Positions 19,072 through 28,362 of a stretch of 64,000 nt of DNA are shown here, in pieces. The notes below the pieces were generated by a model that was given only the letters and a program-made list of their open reading frames with translations, was not told the DNA's origin and searched no databases. Each line of letters begins with the position of its first letter. Position 1 is the stretch's first letter. A program made the translations under genes and the position numbers. Source of the DNA: an uncultured Granulosicoccus sp. (GTDB lineage: Bacteria > Pseudomonadota > Gammaproteobacteria > Granulosicoccales > Granulosicoccaceae); assembly GCA_947492525.1 (NCBI GenBank), contig CANLNQ010000024.1, positions 51,652 through 115,651 on the forward strand, read 5' to 3'.

Positions 19072-19072
<1 letters not shown>
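18326..19072 (-). CDS. yehW: Betaine-type ABC importer permease YehW
   Basis: The 248-residue inner-membrane permease has about six transmembrane helices and the BPD-transport signature EAARGIGMSRWQRLLRVELP. The ATG at 19072 overlaps the yehX stop (TGATG). It is the last gene of a four-gene set in exactly the order yehZ-yehY-yehX-yehW of E. coli. That system is a low-affinity glycine betaine importer under stationary-phase and osmotic control. The C-terminal region ends in a short Gln/Gly tail. Confidence 0.88.
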
Positions 19073-19996
<924 letters not shown>

Positions 19997-20004
<8 letters not shown>

Positions 20005-21184
20005 GGCGGCCTTGCCCCGGGGTTCTACTCGATTCGATCACTACGTCCATGGCGACGGCAGCTGACAGTGCCAGTGCCACGGTAGGCAGGGCGCCAAGGA
20101 GAATCAGGTCGGTGGCGGTCTGGTTCAGCCCCTGAAACACGAAAGTGCCGAAACCACCACCGCCTATCAGACCGGCGATGACCGCCAGGCCGATGGTCTG
20201 TACCAGTGCAACGCGAAGCCCGGTCAGAATCATGGGCAAACCCAACCGCAGCTCGACTCGAAACAGGCGTTGCCTGGCGCTCATTCCCATCGCACGTGCC
20301 GCCTCGATGGCTGCCGCGGGTGTGCTCTGCAGGCCGGCCACCACATTTCCCGTCACCGGTAGCAGGGAATAGAGCAGCAGGGCCAGAAAAGCCGGCGCAA
20401 AGCCGACACCGGCGATCCCGATGTGGCCGGCGGCTGGCACGATGCTGACAAACCCGCTGAGCAGCGGAATCATGATGCCGAACATGGCCAGCGACGGAAT
20501 GGTTTGCAGGAAACTGAGTATCGGCAGAATCGCTTTACGCAATGATGCACGCCGATAGAGACAGATTCCCAGGGGCAGCCCGACAAGAGTCGCAGCTGTC
20601 AGGGAACCCAGGGTCAAACCGAGGTGCTGCCAGGCTGCGCTGACTAAGGCATCCTGACGACTGGCATATTCCTGCAGAATCGATAGCTGCGACAACATTC
20701 CGGAGTAAAGCAGGCAGGCCAGTGCCAGCAGCATCAACAGCAGCAGTGTCAGTCGCGAAGCAGGGCCTGGCGACAACTGTGCCAGAGCGTCCGCCATCAA
20801 CAGGCAAAGGACCACCAGCAGACACCAGAAACCTGCGCCGGGTGATACACGTGCATAGTCGCCCGCATCGGCCAACAGCGCACTTGCGCCACTGGAGAGT
20901 AGCCACATCAGACCGGCAAGGCCCAACACAGCCCCGGACAGGCGCAACCAGTGCCACCGCGATGGCAGACCCAGCAACAGGCCGGCGACCACCGCCAGCA
21001 ATCCGGGAATCGCCAACGAGGCCTCCGTCAGTTCCCAGGCGTTGAAGCCCTCACCGGCAACAATACGATTGGCGGCCAATGACAGGAAAGGTGCCTGCAA
21101 GGCCAGACCACCCAGTGCCGCGAGCAACAGGCCCGGAGGGGAAAGCAGGCCGGAGCGATTCTCCGGCGACAGGGCAATGATCAA
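19997..21184 (-). CDS. yehY: Betaine-type ABC importer permease YehY
   Basis: The 395-residue permease has an extended N-terminal half with about five additional hydrophobic helices (about 15-35, 55-72, 80-100, 118-135 and 145-165) before the conserved permease core. The core holds EAARAMGMSARQRLFRVELR, the coupling helix contacted by YehX. The long N-terminus distinguishes YehY from the shorter YehW partner. The start overlaps the yehZ stop by ATGA (21181-21184). Confidence 0.9.
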
Positions 21185-22086
21185 TCCAGAACGCCCGTCC
21201 GGGTAAGGTAGTCGCGTGCGACGGCTTCGGCCGGTTCCCCGCCAACCTGAATCCGTCCGTTGAGTTCCTGCAGGGTGGTCATGTCCAGACTGCCGAATAT
21301 CGGATTCAGCACATCGGCAATCGCCGGATATTCTGCCAGGACCGCATCGCGAACCACGGGGGCGGGTTCATACACCGGCTGGACACCCTTGTCATCGACC
21401 ATGACGACGAGACCGGTTGCGCCGACACCGCCGTCGGTGCCGTAGGCCATGGCGGCATTGACGCCCGAGGTGCCACGTGCGGCTGCCTGTATCGTCGCCG
21501 CGGTATCACCACCGGAAAGAACCACGGTCTGATCGGGCGTCAGCACGAAGCCGTAGGTCTTCTGCATCGCGGGCAGTACCGCCGGTGACGAGACGAATTC
21601 GGTCGAGGCTGCCAGCTTGATCTCGCCGCCCTCTGCCACCCACTGACCGAAATCGCTCATGGTGACCAGGTCGTTGTCCTTGGCAAGTTCGCCCGTCAGG
21701 GCAATGGCCCAGGTATTGTTGGCGGGTGCCGACTGCAACCAGGTCAATTGATTCTCTGCCTTGTCGAGTTCGGCAGCTCGAGCATGCGCGGCCTCGGCAT
21801 CCTGCCAGACGGCACTGTCGGCCTCGTTGAAGAAGAAGGCTGCGTTGCCGGTATATTCGGGGTAGATGTCGATCTGATCGGCCAACAGTGCCTCGCGGAC
21901 AATCTGGGTAGCGCCTAGCTGCAAACGACGCTCAACGGGAAGCCCGGCATCCTCCAGGGCAAGCGCGATGACATTACCGAGCAAGCCACCCTCGGTATCG
22001 ATCTTCGACGAGACAACGATATCGGCATTTGCAACACTGCTGAGTACAAGGCCGATACCGGCTAATGCGGTAATCGTGATCTGCAT
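21181..22086 (-). CDS. osmF: Glycine-betaine-type substrate-binding protein YehZ (OsmF)
   Basis: This 301-residue periplasmic binding protein has a signal peptide cleaved near VANAD. Typical OpuAC-type elements follow: SSKIDTEGGLLGNVIALAL at the mature start, IDIYPEYTGNA, and AMAYGTDGGVGATGLVVM. It is the first gene of the four-gene importer. In E. coli the orthologue is induced by RpoS under osmotic stress; a similar control is inferred here. The 188-bp upstream region up to the next gene's stop should carry the promoter. Confidence 0.9.
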   Translation of the reverse strand: MQITITALAGIGLVLSSVANADIVVSSKIDTEGGLLGNVIALALEDAGLPVERRLQLGATQIVREALLADQIDIYPEYTGNAAFFFNEADSAVWQDAEAAHARAAELDKAENQLTWLQSAPANNTWAIALTGELAKDNDLVTMSDFGQWVAEGGEIKLAASTEFVSSPAVLPAMQKTYGFVLTPDQTVVLSGGDTAATIQAAARGTSGVNAAMAYGTDGGVGATGLVVMVDDKGVQPVYEPAPVVRDAVLAEYPAIADVLNPIFGSLDMTTLQELNGRIQVGGEPAEAVARDYLTRTGVLD

Positions 22087-22274
22087 GACTGAAGCTTCCC
22101 TTGGCGTGTCTGCCGGCCGGTGATGAGTCAGACGATAGTGTGGTGCCCCGGCGTCGATGTCTGATCCGCCAAGGCTCGTTGATCAATGAAACTCCGGCGA
22201 TTATCTCTCAGACTCCGGCAGCGACGCAGACCGGGGTAAAAACGTCACAGCTGCTGCTGGCCTGGCGCGTCTGC

Positions 22275-23123
22275 TCATGCAGATTGCAGGGATGCGAAAT
22301 AGTCATTCCAGCTCTGGTGCGGACGGCCCGCCGCCGTTTCGAAATCGCTGGGTCGATCCAGAGCGCCATCGTGAATGCCCTGGTAGATTCCGGCAATGAC
22401 GGTGCCCATGAATTCGCCCAGTTCGGCGATGCGATCGGCCTTGAACGCTTCGTGCGTCATGGCGCGGTAGTGCAGATCAGTTCCGAAAGTCTCGTTCATG
22501 AGTACAGTCAGTTGAGCCTGGCTCAGCAGCTCCCCGTGGAGGTGGTAGATGCGTTCGGAGTGTCTCTGTTCAGTGAGCATTCGAGCGTAGGCGAAGGCCA
22601 GTTCCGGGCGGGTGGTGTAGGCGCATCGTCCCTCGCCGGCAGAATTGGCTATTTCGCCTGCCTTGCGGTAGTTGTCGATGTATTCCACATCGGGTTCGAT
22701 GTAAATGCCATTACGACCGATGACCCAGTCCAGGCCGCAGTTGCGCAGGTCGGCTTCGGTCTGGCGGTTACTCTGCACCACGGGGGAGAAGGCCGTTCCT
22801 TGCTCGGCTCCCTGTACGCTGGTGTACACGATTCTGGTCACACCGGCCGCTCTGGCAGCCTCGAGCACGTTGCGATGTTGGCCGATCCTCTCCTCGGGTG
22901 CTGCGTTGCCCGAGACGAGCAGCAGGGCATCGACGCCCTGAAGAGAACCGGTCAGCTGTTGCTGGTCGGCATAATCTCCGGGCCTGACTTCCACGTCCAG
23001 GTCCTTGACCTTGTCAGGGCTGCGGGCCAGTCCGATGATGGTTTCAGCCGGGTTCATGGCGATGGCAGCACGTGTAATGGCCGCTCCCAGTTGTCCAGAG
23101 ACAGAAGTGATGGCGATGGTCAT
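22275..23123 (-). CDS. NAD(P)-binding NmrA/QorB-like oxidoreductase
   Basis: The protein has 282 residues from ATG 23123. The N-terminal MTIAITSVSGQLGAAI is a GxxGxxG-type Rossmann motif. Further features are IVYTSVQGA and GRNGIYIEPDVEYIDNYRKAG, as in QorB-type quinone oxidoreductases and NmrA-like proteins. QorB reduces quinones with NADPH. It lies 14 bp after the MsrQ-like gene on the same strand, so the two are probably one transcript, and it diverges from the LysR regulator across 226 bp. Regulation by that LysR protein is inferred. Confidence 0.82.
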   Translation of the reverse strand: MTIAITSVSGQLGAAITRAAIAMNPAETIIGLARSPDKVKDLDVEVRPGDYADQQQLTGSLQGVDALLLVSGNAAPEERIGQHRNVLEAARAAGVTRIVYTSVQGAEQGTAFSPVVQSNRQTEADLRNCGLDWVIGRNGIYIEPDVEYIDNYRKAGEIANSAGEGRCAYTTRPELAFAYARMLTEQRHSERIYHLHGELLSQAQLTVLMNETFGTDLHYRAMTHEAFKADRIAELGEFMGTVIAGIYQGIHDGALDRPSDFETAAGRPHQSWNDYFASLQSA

Positions 23124-23137
23124 GATGTGCGTCCGGA

Positions 23138-23731
23138 TCAGGATGTCAACGGTTGACGGGTTTGCGTGTTTTTCCACACGCGATAGATCTCCAGACCCGC
23201 CAGTGGTACGAAATGCACCAGCGCCGGTCCGATGTGGTTGTGAATGAAGATCCAGTGCAGCAAGGTGGCGACAGCGGCGACGTAGACGAAGCGTTGAAGC
23301 GTTTTCCATGAACGGCCCAGACGGCGCAACGATGCATCGTTCGATGTTATCGCCAGTGGCACGAAGATGACGAAAGCCACCCAGCCTGTCCAGATGCCGA
23401 GGCGGGTGATGTCCTTGATCAGCGCTGACATCGATCCCAGGTCAATCACATAGAATACGGTATGCAGGGCTGCATAAGCGAAGGCCGCCACGCCCAGGTA
23501 GCGACGTCTGCGCAGCAACCATCTCACGGCTCTGGATGAGGGAAACAGCATTCGCAGTGGGGTCAGCATCATGGCAATGATCATGAATCGCGCCGAGAAT
23601 TCGCCACTGGGGTGAAGCAGTGCCTGCAGCTCACCACTGGACAGGGCGCCGTTGATCATGGCAAACGAGGGCAGGGCAAGTAGCGCCCAGAAAGCATAGG
23701 GCGAATTCAGGATGTTCTTCAGGCTTTGCAT
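23138..23731 (-). CDS. MsrQ/YedZ-like heme b membrane protein (ferric-reductase-like domain)
   Basis: This 197-residue integral membrane protein has about six helices and conserved histidines in FAYAALHTVFY, ATLLHWIFIHNH and nearby, the expected axial heme ligands of the ferric-reductase-like domain. It resembles MsrQ, which passes electrons from the quinone pool or flavin reductase to the periplasmic methionine sulfoxide reductase MsrP. No msrP gene is next to it; instead the partner gene encodes a QorB-like NAD(P)H enzyme. It may therefore be an MsrQ paralogue serving another acceptor. It is the first gene of the pair. Confidence 0.75.
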   Translation of the reverse strand: MQSLKNILNSPYAFWALLALPSFAMINGALSSGELQALLHPSGEFSARFMIIAMMLTPLRMLFPSSRAVRWLLRRRRYLGVAAFAYAALHTVFYVIDLGSMSALIKDITRLGIWTGWVAFVIFVPLAITSNDASLRRLGRSWKTLQRFVYVAAVATLLHWIFIHNHIGPALVHFVPLAGLEIYRVWKNTQTRQPLTS

Positions 23732-23957
23732 CAGCGCTTCTGTGCGTGGTGGTATCTCACCATGATAGGCTCAGAACGCGGGCGTGCAATGGTGCGAGGA
23801 GGTCTGCTGGATGCGAAACACTTTCGCACCATATCGAAAGCAGACTGGCTGGATTCACTGTGTCCGGGAAAACAGGGTAAGCTGTTGATGCTACCAACAC
23901 GCAACGGTTCACCAGGAAAGGTTGAATGGCAATTTCGCCGTATCGAAAGCCATCCTC

Positions 23958-24842
23958 ATGATCGATGATCTGCGCGCACTGGCCATTTTCGCCAAGGTGG
24001 CCGAGGCCGGTAGTTTCAGCGCTGCCGGTCGATCACTCAGGCTCTCGACATCGGTGGTCAGTCACCACGTGAAGGCGCTGGAAACGCGCCACGGTGTGAG
24101 TCTTTTCCATCGTTCCACACGGTCCCTGTCGCTGACGAATGAGGGACAGCGCTTGCTCACGGCGGCAAATCGCATGGTCGAGGCCGCGGAGGAAGGCTTC
24201 GATGCCATTGCGCAGGCCAGCACGGATCCTGCCGGTACCTTGCGTATCAGCGCACCGGCATTTCTGATGAACAGTCCGCAGGTGGATGCGCTCTGGCAAT
24301 TTGCGCGCCGGTACCCCGGTGTCAGCGTGACACTTTGCAGTAGTGATGAGCAGATCAATCTGGTAGCGGAAGGATTCGACATGGCCATTCGCCTGGGGGC
24401 AATGACGGATAGTACGCTCAAGAGTCGAAAGATCGGCACATTCGAGCGAGTGCTGGTCGCAGCGCCAGCCTATCTGGAGACCGTTGGCACGCTCTCGAGT
24501 CCGGCAGATCTGGCCCGTTGCAACTTTGTGCTGCTCGACATGCTTCCGGAAAGATTCTGCCTTGTTCGTGCCGAGGAGCAAGTGACGGTTCAGCCCGAGC
24601 AATCCCGCTTGCTGGTCAACTCGATCAGCGGTGCGCGTTCTGCCTTGTTGGCAGGCCTGGGGATCCAGAAAATGCCGCTGAGTGAAGTGGGTGCCGATCT
24701 GGCGTCCGGGAAGCTGGTTGAAGTATTGCCGGACTGGTCACTGGCCACATCCAATATCTATGTGGTGTGGCCGGAGTCGAGTCGGCGTGGCACCCTGGTC
24801 GGTTTGTTTCTGGAGGCTCTGCTCGAAACATCGCGCTCCTGA
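23958..24842 (+). CDS. LysR family transcriptional regulator
   Basis: The 294-residue regulator starts at ATG 23958. The winged helix-turn-helix spans residues about 3-60, with AGSFSAAGRSLRLSTSVVSHHVKALE split over the recognition helix, and the effector domain follows from about residue 88. The divergent position relative to the MsrQ-like/QorB-like pair is the classic LysR arrangement, so that operon is the likely target. An upstream in-frame TTG at 23922 would add 12 residues but is less likely. The gene ends 16 bp before a triple 40-bp repeat. Confidence 0.9.
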   Translation: MIDDLRALAIFAKVAEAGSFSAAGRSLRLSTSVVSHHVKALETRHGVSLFHRSTRSLSLTNEGQRLLTAANRMVEAAEEGFDAIAQASTDPAGTLRISAPAFLMNSPQVDALWQFARRYPGVSVTLCSSDEQINLVAEGFDMAIRLGAMTDSTLKSRKIGTFERVLVAAPAYLETVGTLSSPADLARCNFVLLDMLPERFCLVRAEEQVTVQPEQSRLLVNSISGARSALLAGLGIQKMPLSEVGADLASGKLVEVLPDWSLATSNIYVVWPESSRRGTLVGLFLEALLETSRS

Positions 24843-24858
24843 ACGCTTCACGATACAG

Positions 24859-24978
24859 GGTGCCGCTTGCAGACATTCCCGGGATTGCAGCGGACTTCGG
24901 TGCCGCTTGCAGACATCCCCGGGATTGCAGCGGACTTCGGTGCCGCTTGCAGACATCCCCGGGATTGCAGCGGACTTC
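24859..24978. repeat. Three tandem 40-bp hairpin-forming repeats
   Basis: Three adjacent 40-bp units occupy 24859-24898, 24899-24938 and 24939-24978. Units 2 and 3 are identical and unit 1 differs at one base (ATTCCC for ATCCCC), with GGTG starting a partial fourth. Each unit contains an outer inverted repeat CCGCTTGCA / TGCAGCGG and an inner near-perfect palindrome ATCCCCGGGAT, so each can fold into one strong stem. The array fills the gap between the convergent ends of the LysR gene and the Sel1 lipoprotein gene. It resembles REP/BIME-type extragenic elements. There is no U-tract. Confidence 0.85.
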
Positions 24979-25024
24979 GGTGATGCGCCCAGTCAATACA
25001 GCTCTGGTACCGGCCAGGTCTGGC

Positions 25025-25618
25025 TCAGTACACCCAGCGCCCGTTTCTCCAACGCCAGTAATAGCGGTAACCTGAATACCACGAGTTGTAGAATACGGGC
25101 TGCCAGCGCGTGCGCAACTGGTAGGCAGCGTCTTCGTTCTGACGTGCCGCGCTTGCCTCGACCAGCAGCTCTTCGGCCTCCTTGTCGCCGCGTCCTGCTG
25201 CAATCGACAGCCATTTTTCCGCTTCGCGCGGATCAGAGCCCATTTCTTCGAGACCTGTGAGATACAGTCTGCCCAGCGCTTTCTGAGCGCCGAGATCGCC
25301 GCGTTCTGCAGCATCTCGCATCCATTGGAGTGCCTGATAGCTGTTGCGCCTGACGCCATCACCGCGAAAGAGACGCAAAGCGAGATCGTGCGCTGCACGT
25401 GGATCCTCTTTTGCGAGTTGTTCCAGAGCTGGCATCCTGCCTTCCGGGTCGGCATCCGGAACCGTGCTCGAGGGATCGAAACGCGCGGTGCTCTTGTCGA
25501 CTTCCTCACATCCACTGGAGTCGCAAAGACGAACGGTATTGCTCTCGGGAGCTGGTGGGGTTGCACAGCCGACCAGCGTCCCTGCCAGCAAAAGCACGGA
25601 ACTTATGGTTAGTTTCAT
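25025..25618 (-). CDS. Sel1-repeat lipoprotein
   Basis: The 197-residue lipoprotein starts at ATG 25618 with GGAG 7 bp upstream. The signal peptide ends in lipobox LVGC. Residues about 70-155 hold two or three Sel1-like helical repeats (GARRNSYQALQWM-type, LGRLYLTG, EAEKWLSIAAGRGD). The C-terminal 40 residues are rich in Tyr, Trp and Arg, ending WRWRNGRWVY. Sel1 repeats mediate protein-protein contacts. It is divergent from the CsgG-like lipoprotein gene with only 123 bp between, so the two may be co-regulated. The Tyr/Trp-rich tail has no known role. Confidence 0.8.
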   Translation of the reverse strand: MKLTISSVLLLAGTLVGCATPPAPESNTVRLCDSSGCEEVDKSTARFDPSSTVPDADPEGRMPALEQLAKEDPRAAHDLALRLFRGDGVRRNSYQALQWMRDAAERGDLGAQKALGRLYLTGLEEMGSDPREAEKWLSIAAGRGDKEAEELLVEASAARQNEDAAYQLRTRWQPVFYNSWYSGYRYYWRWRNGRWVY

Positions 25619-25741
25619 CGAATGCTCCACAGGTGAGGGTCAAATTCCAAGTGTATAGGACAGTGGAATTAGGTATATTTGACGCACACCAGTCCTTCGT
25701 GTCAAGACGACTACGACCAAAGAACGGAGTTTTACATAGTC

Positions 25742-26578
25742 ATGAAATTTTCACAGCAGAAACTGGCCGGCGCTGTTCGCCTGTCCCTGATTGCAATGTC
25801 GGCCATGGCATTGACCGGTTGTCTTGCCAGCACCGTCACGCAGGGAACAGGTGGTACATCGGTCAGTGGTGCTGCCGGCGGTGGAACCAGCGCAGGTGCC
25901 AACCCGACGCTTGAGCGTTGCGACCAGACTCTGGGCACCCTGGCAGTCGATGATGGCAGTGGTGCTGCCTGGTATGCAGACTTCAACTCGCGCACCAAGA
26001 TCACGACCATCGAACCACTGCTGAGATTGGCGGTACAACAGTCCAATTGCTTCGTCATCACATCCATCGGCAATTCGCGAACGGAAAGTCGTCTGTCAGC
26101 CATCACCGACAAGCAACGCAACTCTGGCGAATTCAGAGCCGGATCGAATCAGCAGAAAGGGCAGCGGGTTGCCGCAGACTACTACATGGAGCCGGCTATC
26201 ATCATCGATAACTCCACGGTCGGAAAGGTCGCAGGCGGCATCGCAGGTCTTATCGGTGGATCTGCTCTGGTAGGTCTGGCTGGCGGTGCTACCTCCAAGG
26301 AATCAGTCGTCACACTCTCTCTGTATGACATCCGCTCTTCGGTACAGATTTCAGCGTCCGAAGGTAGCTCATCGTCAAAGAACTACGGTGGCGTGGTCGG
26401 TCTGTTCGGTGGTGGCGGTGCTGCCGGCCTGGGAGGCTTTTCCCGTACACCTGAAGGCAAGGCGACAGTCGCAGCCTTCCTGGATGCCTATAACGGCATG
26501 GTTGTCTCTCTGAAGAACTACAAGGCGCAGGAAGTCGAAGGCGGTCTGGGTACGGGCGGTACCCTGAAAGTCAACTAG
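25742..26578 (+). CDS. CsgG-like lipoprotein
   Basis: The 278-residue protein starts at ATG 25742, has signal-peptide lipobox LTGC and a Gly/Ser/Thr-rich linker, then a CsgG/HfaB-like domain. Family-like features are LGTLAVDD, LLRLAVQQSNCFVITS, ADYYMEPAIIID, a glycine-rich segment VGKVAGGIAGLIGGSAL, VTLSLYDIRSS, and a second Gly-rich run VGLFGGGGAAGLGGF. CsgG forms the outer-membrane curli secretion pore; many CsgG relatives have other or unknown roles. No csgA, csgB, csgE or csgF is in the window, so curli secretion is not supported. The two Gly-rich hydrophobic segments could insert in the membrane. Confidence 0.75.
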   Translation: MKFSQQKLAGAVRLSLIAMSAMALTGCLASTVTQGTGGTSVSGAAGGGTSAGANPTLERCDQTLGTLAVDDGSGAAWYADFNSRTKITTIEPLLRLAVQQSNCFVITSIGNSRTESRLSAITDKQRNSGEFRAGSNQQKGQRVAADYYMEPAIIIDNSTVGKVAGGIAGLIGGSALVGLAGGATSKESVVTLSLYDIRSSVQISASEGSSSSKNYGGVVGLFGGGGAAGLGGFSRTPEGKATVAAFLDAYNGMVVSLKNYKAQEVEGGLGTGGTLKVN

Positions 26579-27194
26579 AAGCCAGAAGCCGGAGCAAGAC
26601 ATCGTCCGATACCAGGCGTTCAGCCATCGGACGGCCAGGCCTCTCTTCTTCAGGGGCTGTCTTGATCCAACGGCGTTGCCGTCAATTCAGGCGGCAATGC
26701 TCAGTGCTCCTATAGTCCCATTGGCAGGCCGATACGGGCTTGCCATGGTCGACAGGCAGCACACAATCCAGCATTCCCGATCCGGATAGAATCCATCCGT
26801 GAGTTATCTGTCGGGTTTCGAGCGACACCCGCGAGGGTGGCAAGCAGCAGCCCGTAACTGGTCGCAGAGAGCAGTCCTCTGTCTGTCCTCACCTCCGGCG
26901 GTGTGTCGCTCTGCGCAGGGAAGGGCCTCTTGTCTGGCCTGCGCCCTGAACGACAGCGCAAGCGCGTTCTCTGTGCGAGGGATGAGCTCTGTCCATTCCC
27001 ACCTTCTTCACGCCAGCGAGAGTGTGTCGCTCTGCGCAGATAAGGCGGTCTGTCGGTTCCCATGCTCCGGTGTGCCAGCACACTGGCATGCCGTTGCGCT
27101 GATTGCCCGCGGTCATTTCCCATACGCCGCTCTGTCAGCAGAAATGCGAGTAATCGAGCAAAAAGTCTCTCATCAACCAACAAACATTCAAAAA
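26579..27194. other. Long gene-free stretch with decayed internal repeats
   Basis: About 615 bp separate the CsgG-like gene from the lacI-type operators. The open frames on both strands have atypical Arg/Ser/Cys-rich products and no good starts, so I treat them as noise. The words GTGTGTCGCTCTGCGCAG (near 26900 and 27028) and TCTGTC followed by TTCCCA (near 26991 and 27051), with related CATTTCCCAT (27115), recur and suggest decayed copies of one sequence. A hairpin at 26603-26633 and a shorter one, ACGGC-GTT-GCCGT at 26670-26682, lie at the left end. Confidence 0.5.
26603..26633 (+). terminator. Candidate terminator hairpin after the CsgG-like gene
   Basis: CGTCCGAT (26603-26610) and ATCGGACG (26626-26633) are perfect 8-bp inverted repeats with a 15-base loop, 25 bp after the stop of the CsgG-like gene. 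A pyrimidine-rich stretch (CTCTCTTCTTC) follows at a short distance. This fits a weak intrinsic terminator. Confidence 0.5.
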
Positions 27195-27231
27195 TGATCG
27201 ACGGCAATCATTTTTTGATTGACGTCAATCA
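27195..27231. promoter_or_regulatory. Tandem LacI-family operators upstream of the sugar operon
   Basis: TGATTGACGTCAATCA at 27216-27231 is a perfect 16-bp palindrome. TGATCGACGGCAATCA at 27195-27210 matches it at 14 of 16 positions. Their centres are 21 bp apart, two helical turns, which places both on the same DNA face. The downstream copy covers the -35 box of the predicted promoter. This is the expected layout for repression by the LacI-type regulator encoded immediately downstream. Confidence 0.75.
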
Positions 27232-27247
27232 TTCTGGATACCATACT
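27219..27247 (+). promoter_or_regulatory. Sigma-70-like promoter of the sugar operon
   Basis: TTGACG at 27219-27224 and CATACT at 27242-27247 are separated by 17 bp. Initiation would be expected at about 27253-27256, at or next to the ATG of the LacI-type gene (27256). No Shine-Dalgarno sequence precedes that ATG, so the transcript may be leaderless. Confidence 0.5.
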
Positions 27248-27255
27248 GCTGCCCA

Positions 27256-28362
27256 ATGAAAGCGAGCCGCACAGATTCCATCAAGCAGACAGGCAGGAAG
27301 CCTACGTTGAGCGATGTTGCGCGTGCAGCGGGTGTCAGCTATGCAACGGCTGACCGAGTAATCAATGATCGTGGCAATGTCGCGCAGAAGTCGGTGCGCA
27401 AGGTCCACGATGCGATGGCCGAGCTGGGCTATGTGCGCAATGTGGCGGCGGCGAATCTGTCACGGCAACGTACCTATCGTCTGGCATTTCTGTTGCCCAA
27501 GGGACGCAACGCCTTTTTCTCGCGAGTGCGTGCACATCTGGATGGACTCTCGGAACACCTGGTGGCGGATCAGATCAGTGTCGATGTCATCGAGATCGAT
27601 GCCTTCGAGGTAGAAGGGCTCGGGAACAGTCTACTTTCCATCGTGGACGCTGCTTACGACGGCATCGCGGTGGTGGGGCTGCAGAGCGTTGATATCGAGG
27701 CGCCATTGAGAGCCTTGAGAGAGCAGGGGGTCGTCATCGTTGGCCTGGTCTCCGATCTGCCCGTCGACTATCGCAGCGCCTATATCGGTATCGACAACAT
27801 TGCAGCCGGGCGCACTGCGGGTCGTCTGCTGGGTCTGTCCCATGGCGGTCGCAAGGGGCGTGTGCAGATACTGGCCGGGTCGCTGGACGCGCGTGACCAT
27901 GCAGATCGTCTGCGCGGCTTTCGCGAAGTCATCGGTCAGGATTATCCGAATATCGAACTGCTGGAACCTGTCATGACTCTCGATGACGCGCGCAAGGTGG
28001 GTGCTGTCGTGCAACAGGCATTGACAGCCGAGCCCGGGGTAACAGCTGTCTACAATGTGGGGGCGGGCAACAGTGGCCTGGTTGCAACTCTGGAACACTG
28101 CGACCGACCAGCGCGCTTTTTCTGCGTTGTGCACGAACTGGTACCCCATACCCACAGAGCACTAATGCACAAGCAGGTTGATCTGGTCATCGATCAACGA
28201 CCCGATGTCGAAGTCAACCGTGCACTGACCATTCTCAAGGCCTTGATCGATGGCCGAGACATTCCGCCGATGCAGGATCTGGTGCCGACAATCTACGTTC
28301 GCGACAACCTGCCATCCCATATTCCCGATACGAACCTGACAGAACAAGGCGACCATGACTGA
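27256..28362 (+). CDS. LacI family transcriptional regulator of the sugar operon
   Basis: The 368-residue repressor has an N-terminal LacI helix-turn-helix (about residues 14-65, [21 protein letters not shown]) with the minor-groove hinge helix segment [12 protein letters not shown] periplasmic-binding-protein-like effector domain follows (about 70-360). It is the first gene of the operon and overlaps xylA by 8 bp (28355-28362), so regulator and isomerase are translated together. Two matching operators sit directly upstream, predicting autoregulation. The inducer is likely xylose or a xyloside, inferred from the next gene. Confidence 0.92.
   Translation: MKASRTDSIKQTGRKPTLSDVARAAGVSYATADRVINDRGNVAQKSVRKVHDAMAELGYVRNVAAANLSRQRTYRLAFLLPKGRNAFFSRVRAHLDGLSEHLVADQISVDVIEIDAFEVEGLGNSLLSIVDAAYDGIAVVGLQSVDIEAPLRALREQGVVIVGLVSDLPVDYRSAYIGIDNIAAGRTAGRLLGLSHGGRKGRVQILAGSLDARDHADRLRGFREVIGQDYPNIELLEPVMTLDDARKVGAVVQQALTAEPGVTAVYNVGAGNSGLVATLEHCDRPARFFCVVHELVPHTHRALMHKQVDLVIDQRPDVEVNRALTILKALIDGRDIPPMQDLVPTIYVRDNLPSHIPDTNLTEQGDHD

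Noticed and set aside
24738..24956. CRISPR-like array near 24.9 kb
   Set aside because: The three 40-bp units are directly joined with no spacers, so this is a tandem repeat, not a CRISPR array.
26710..27207. Minus-strand frame of about 165 codons
   Set aside because: The product is Arg/Ser/Cys-rich with a decayed-repeat look, no ribosome binding site, and no family resemblance.
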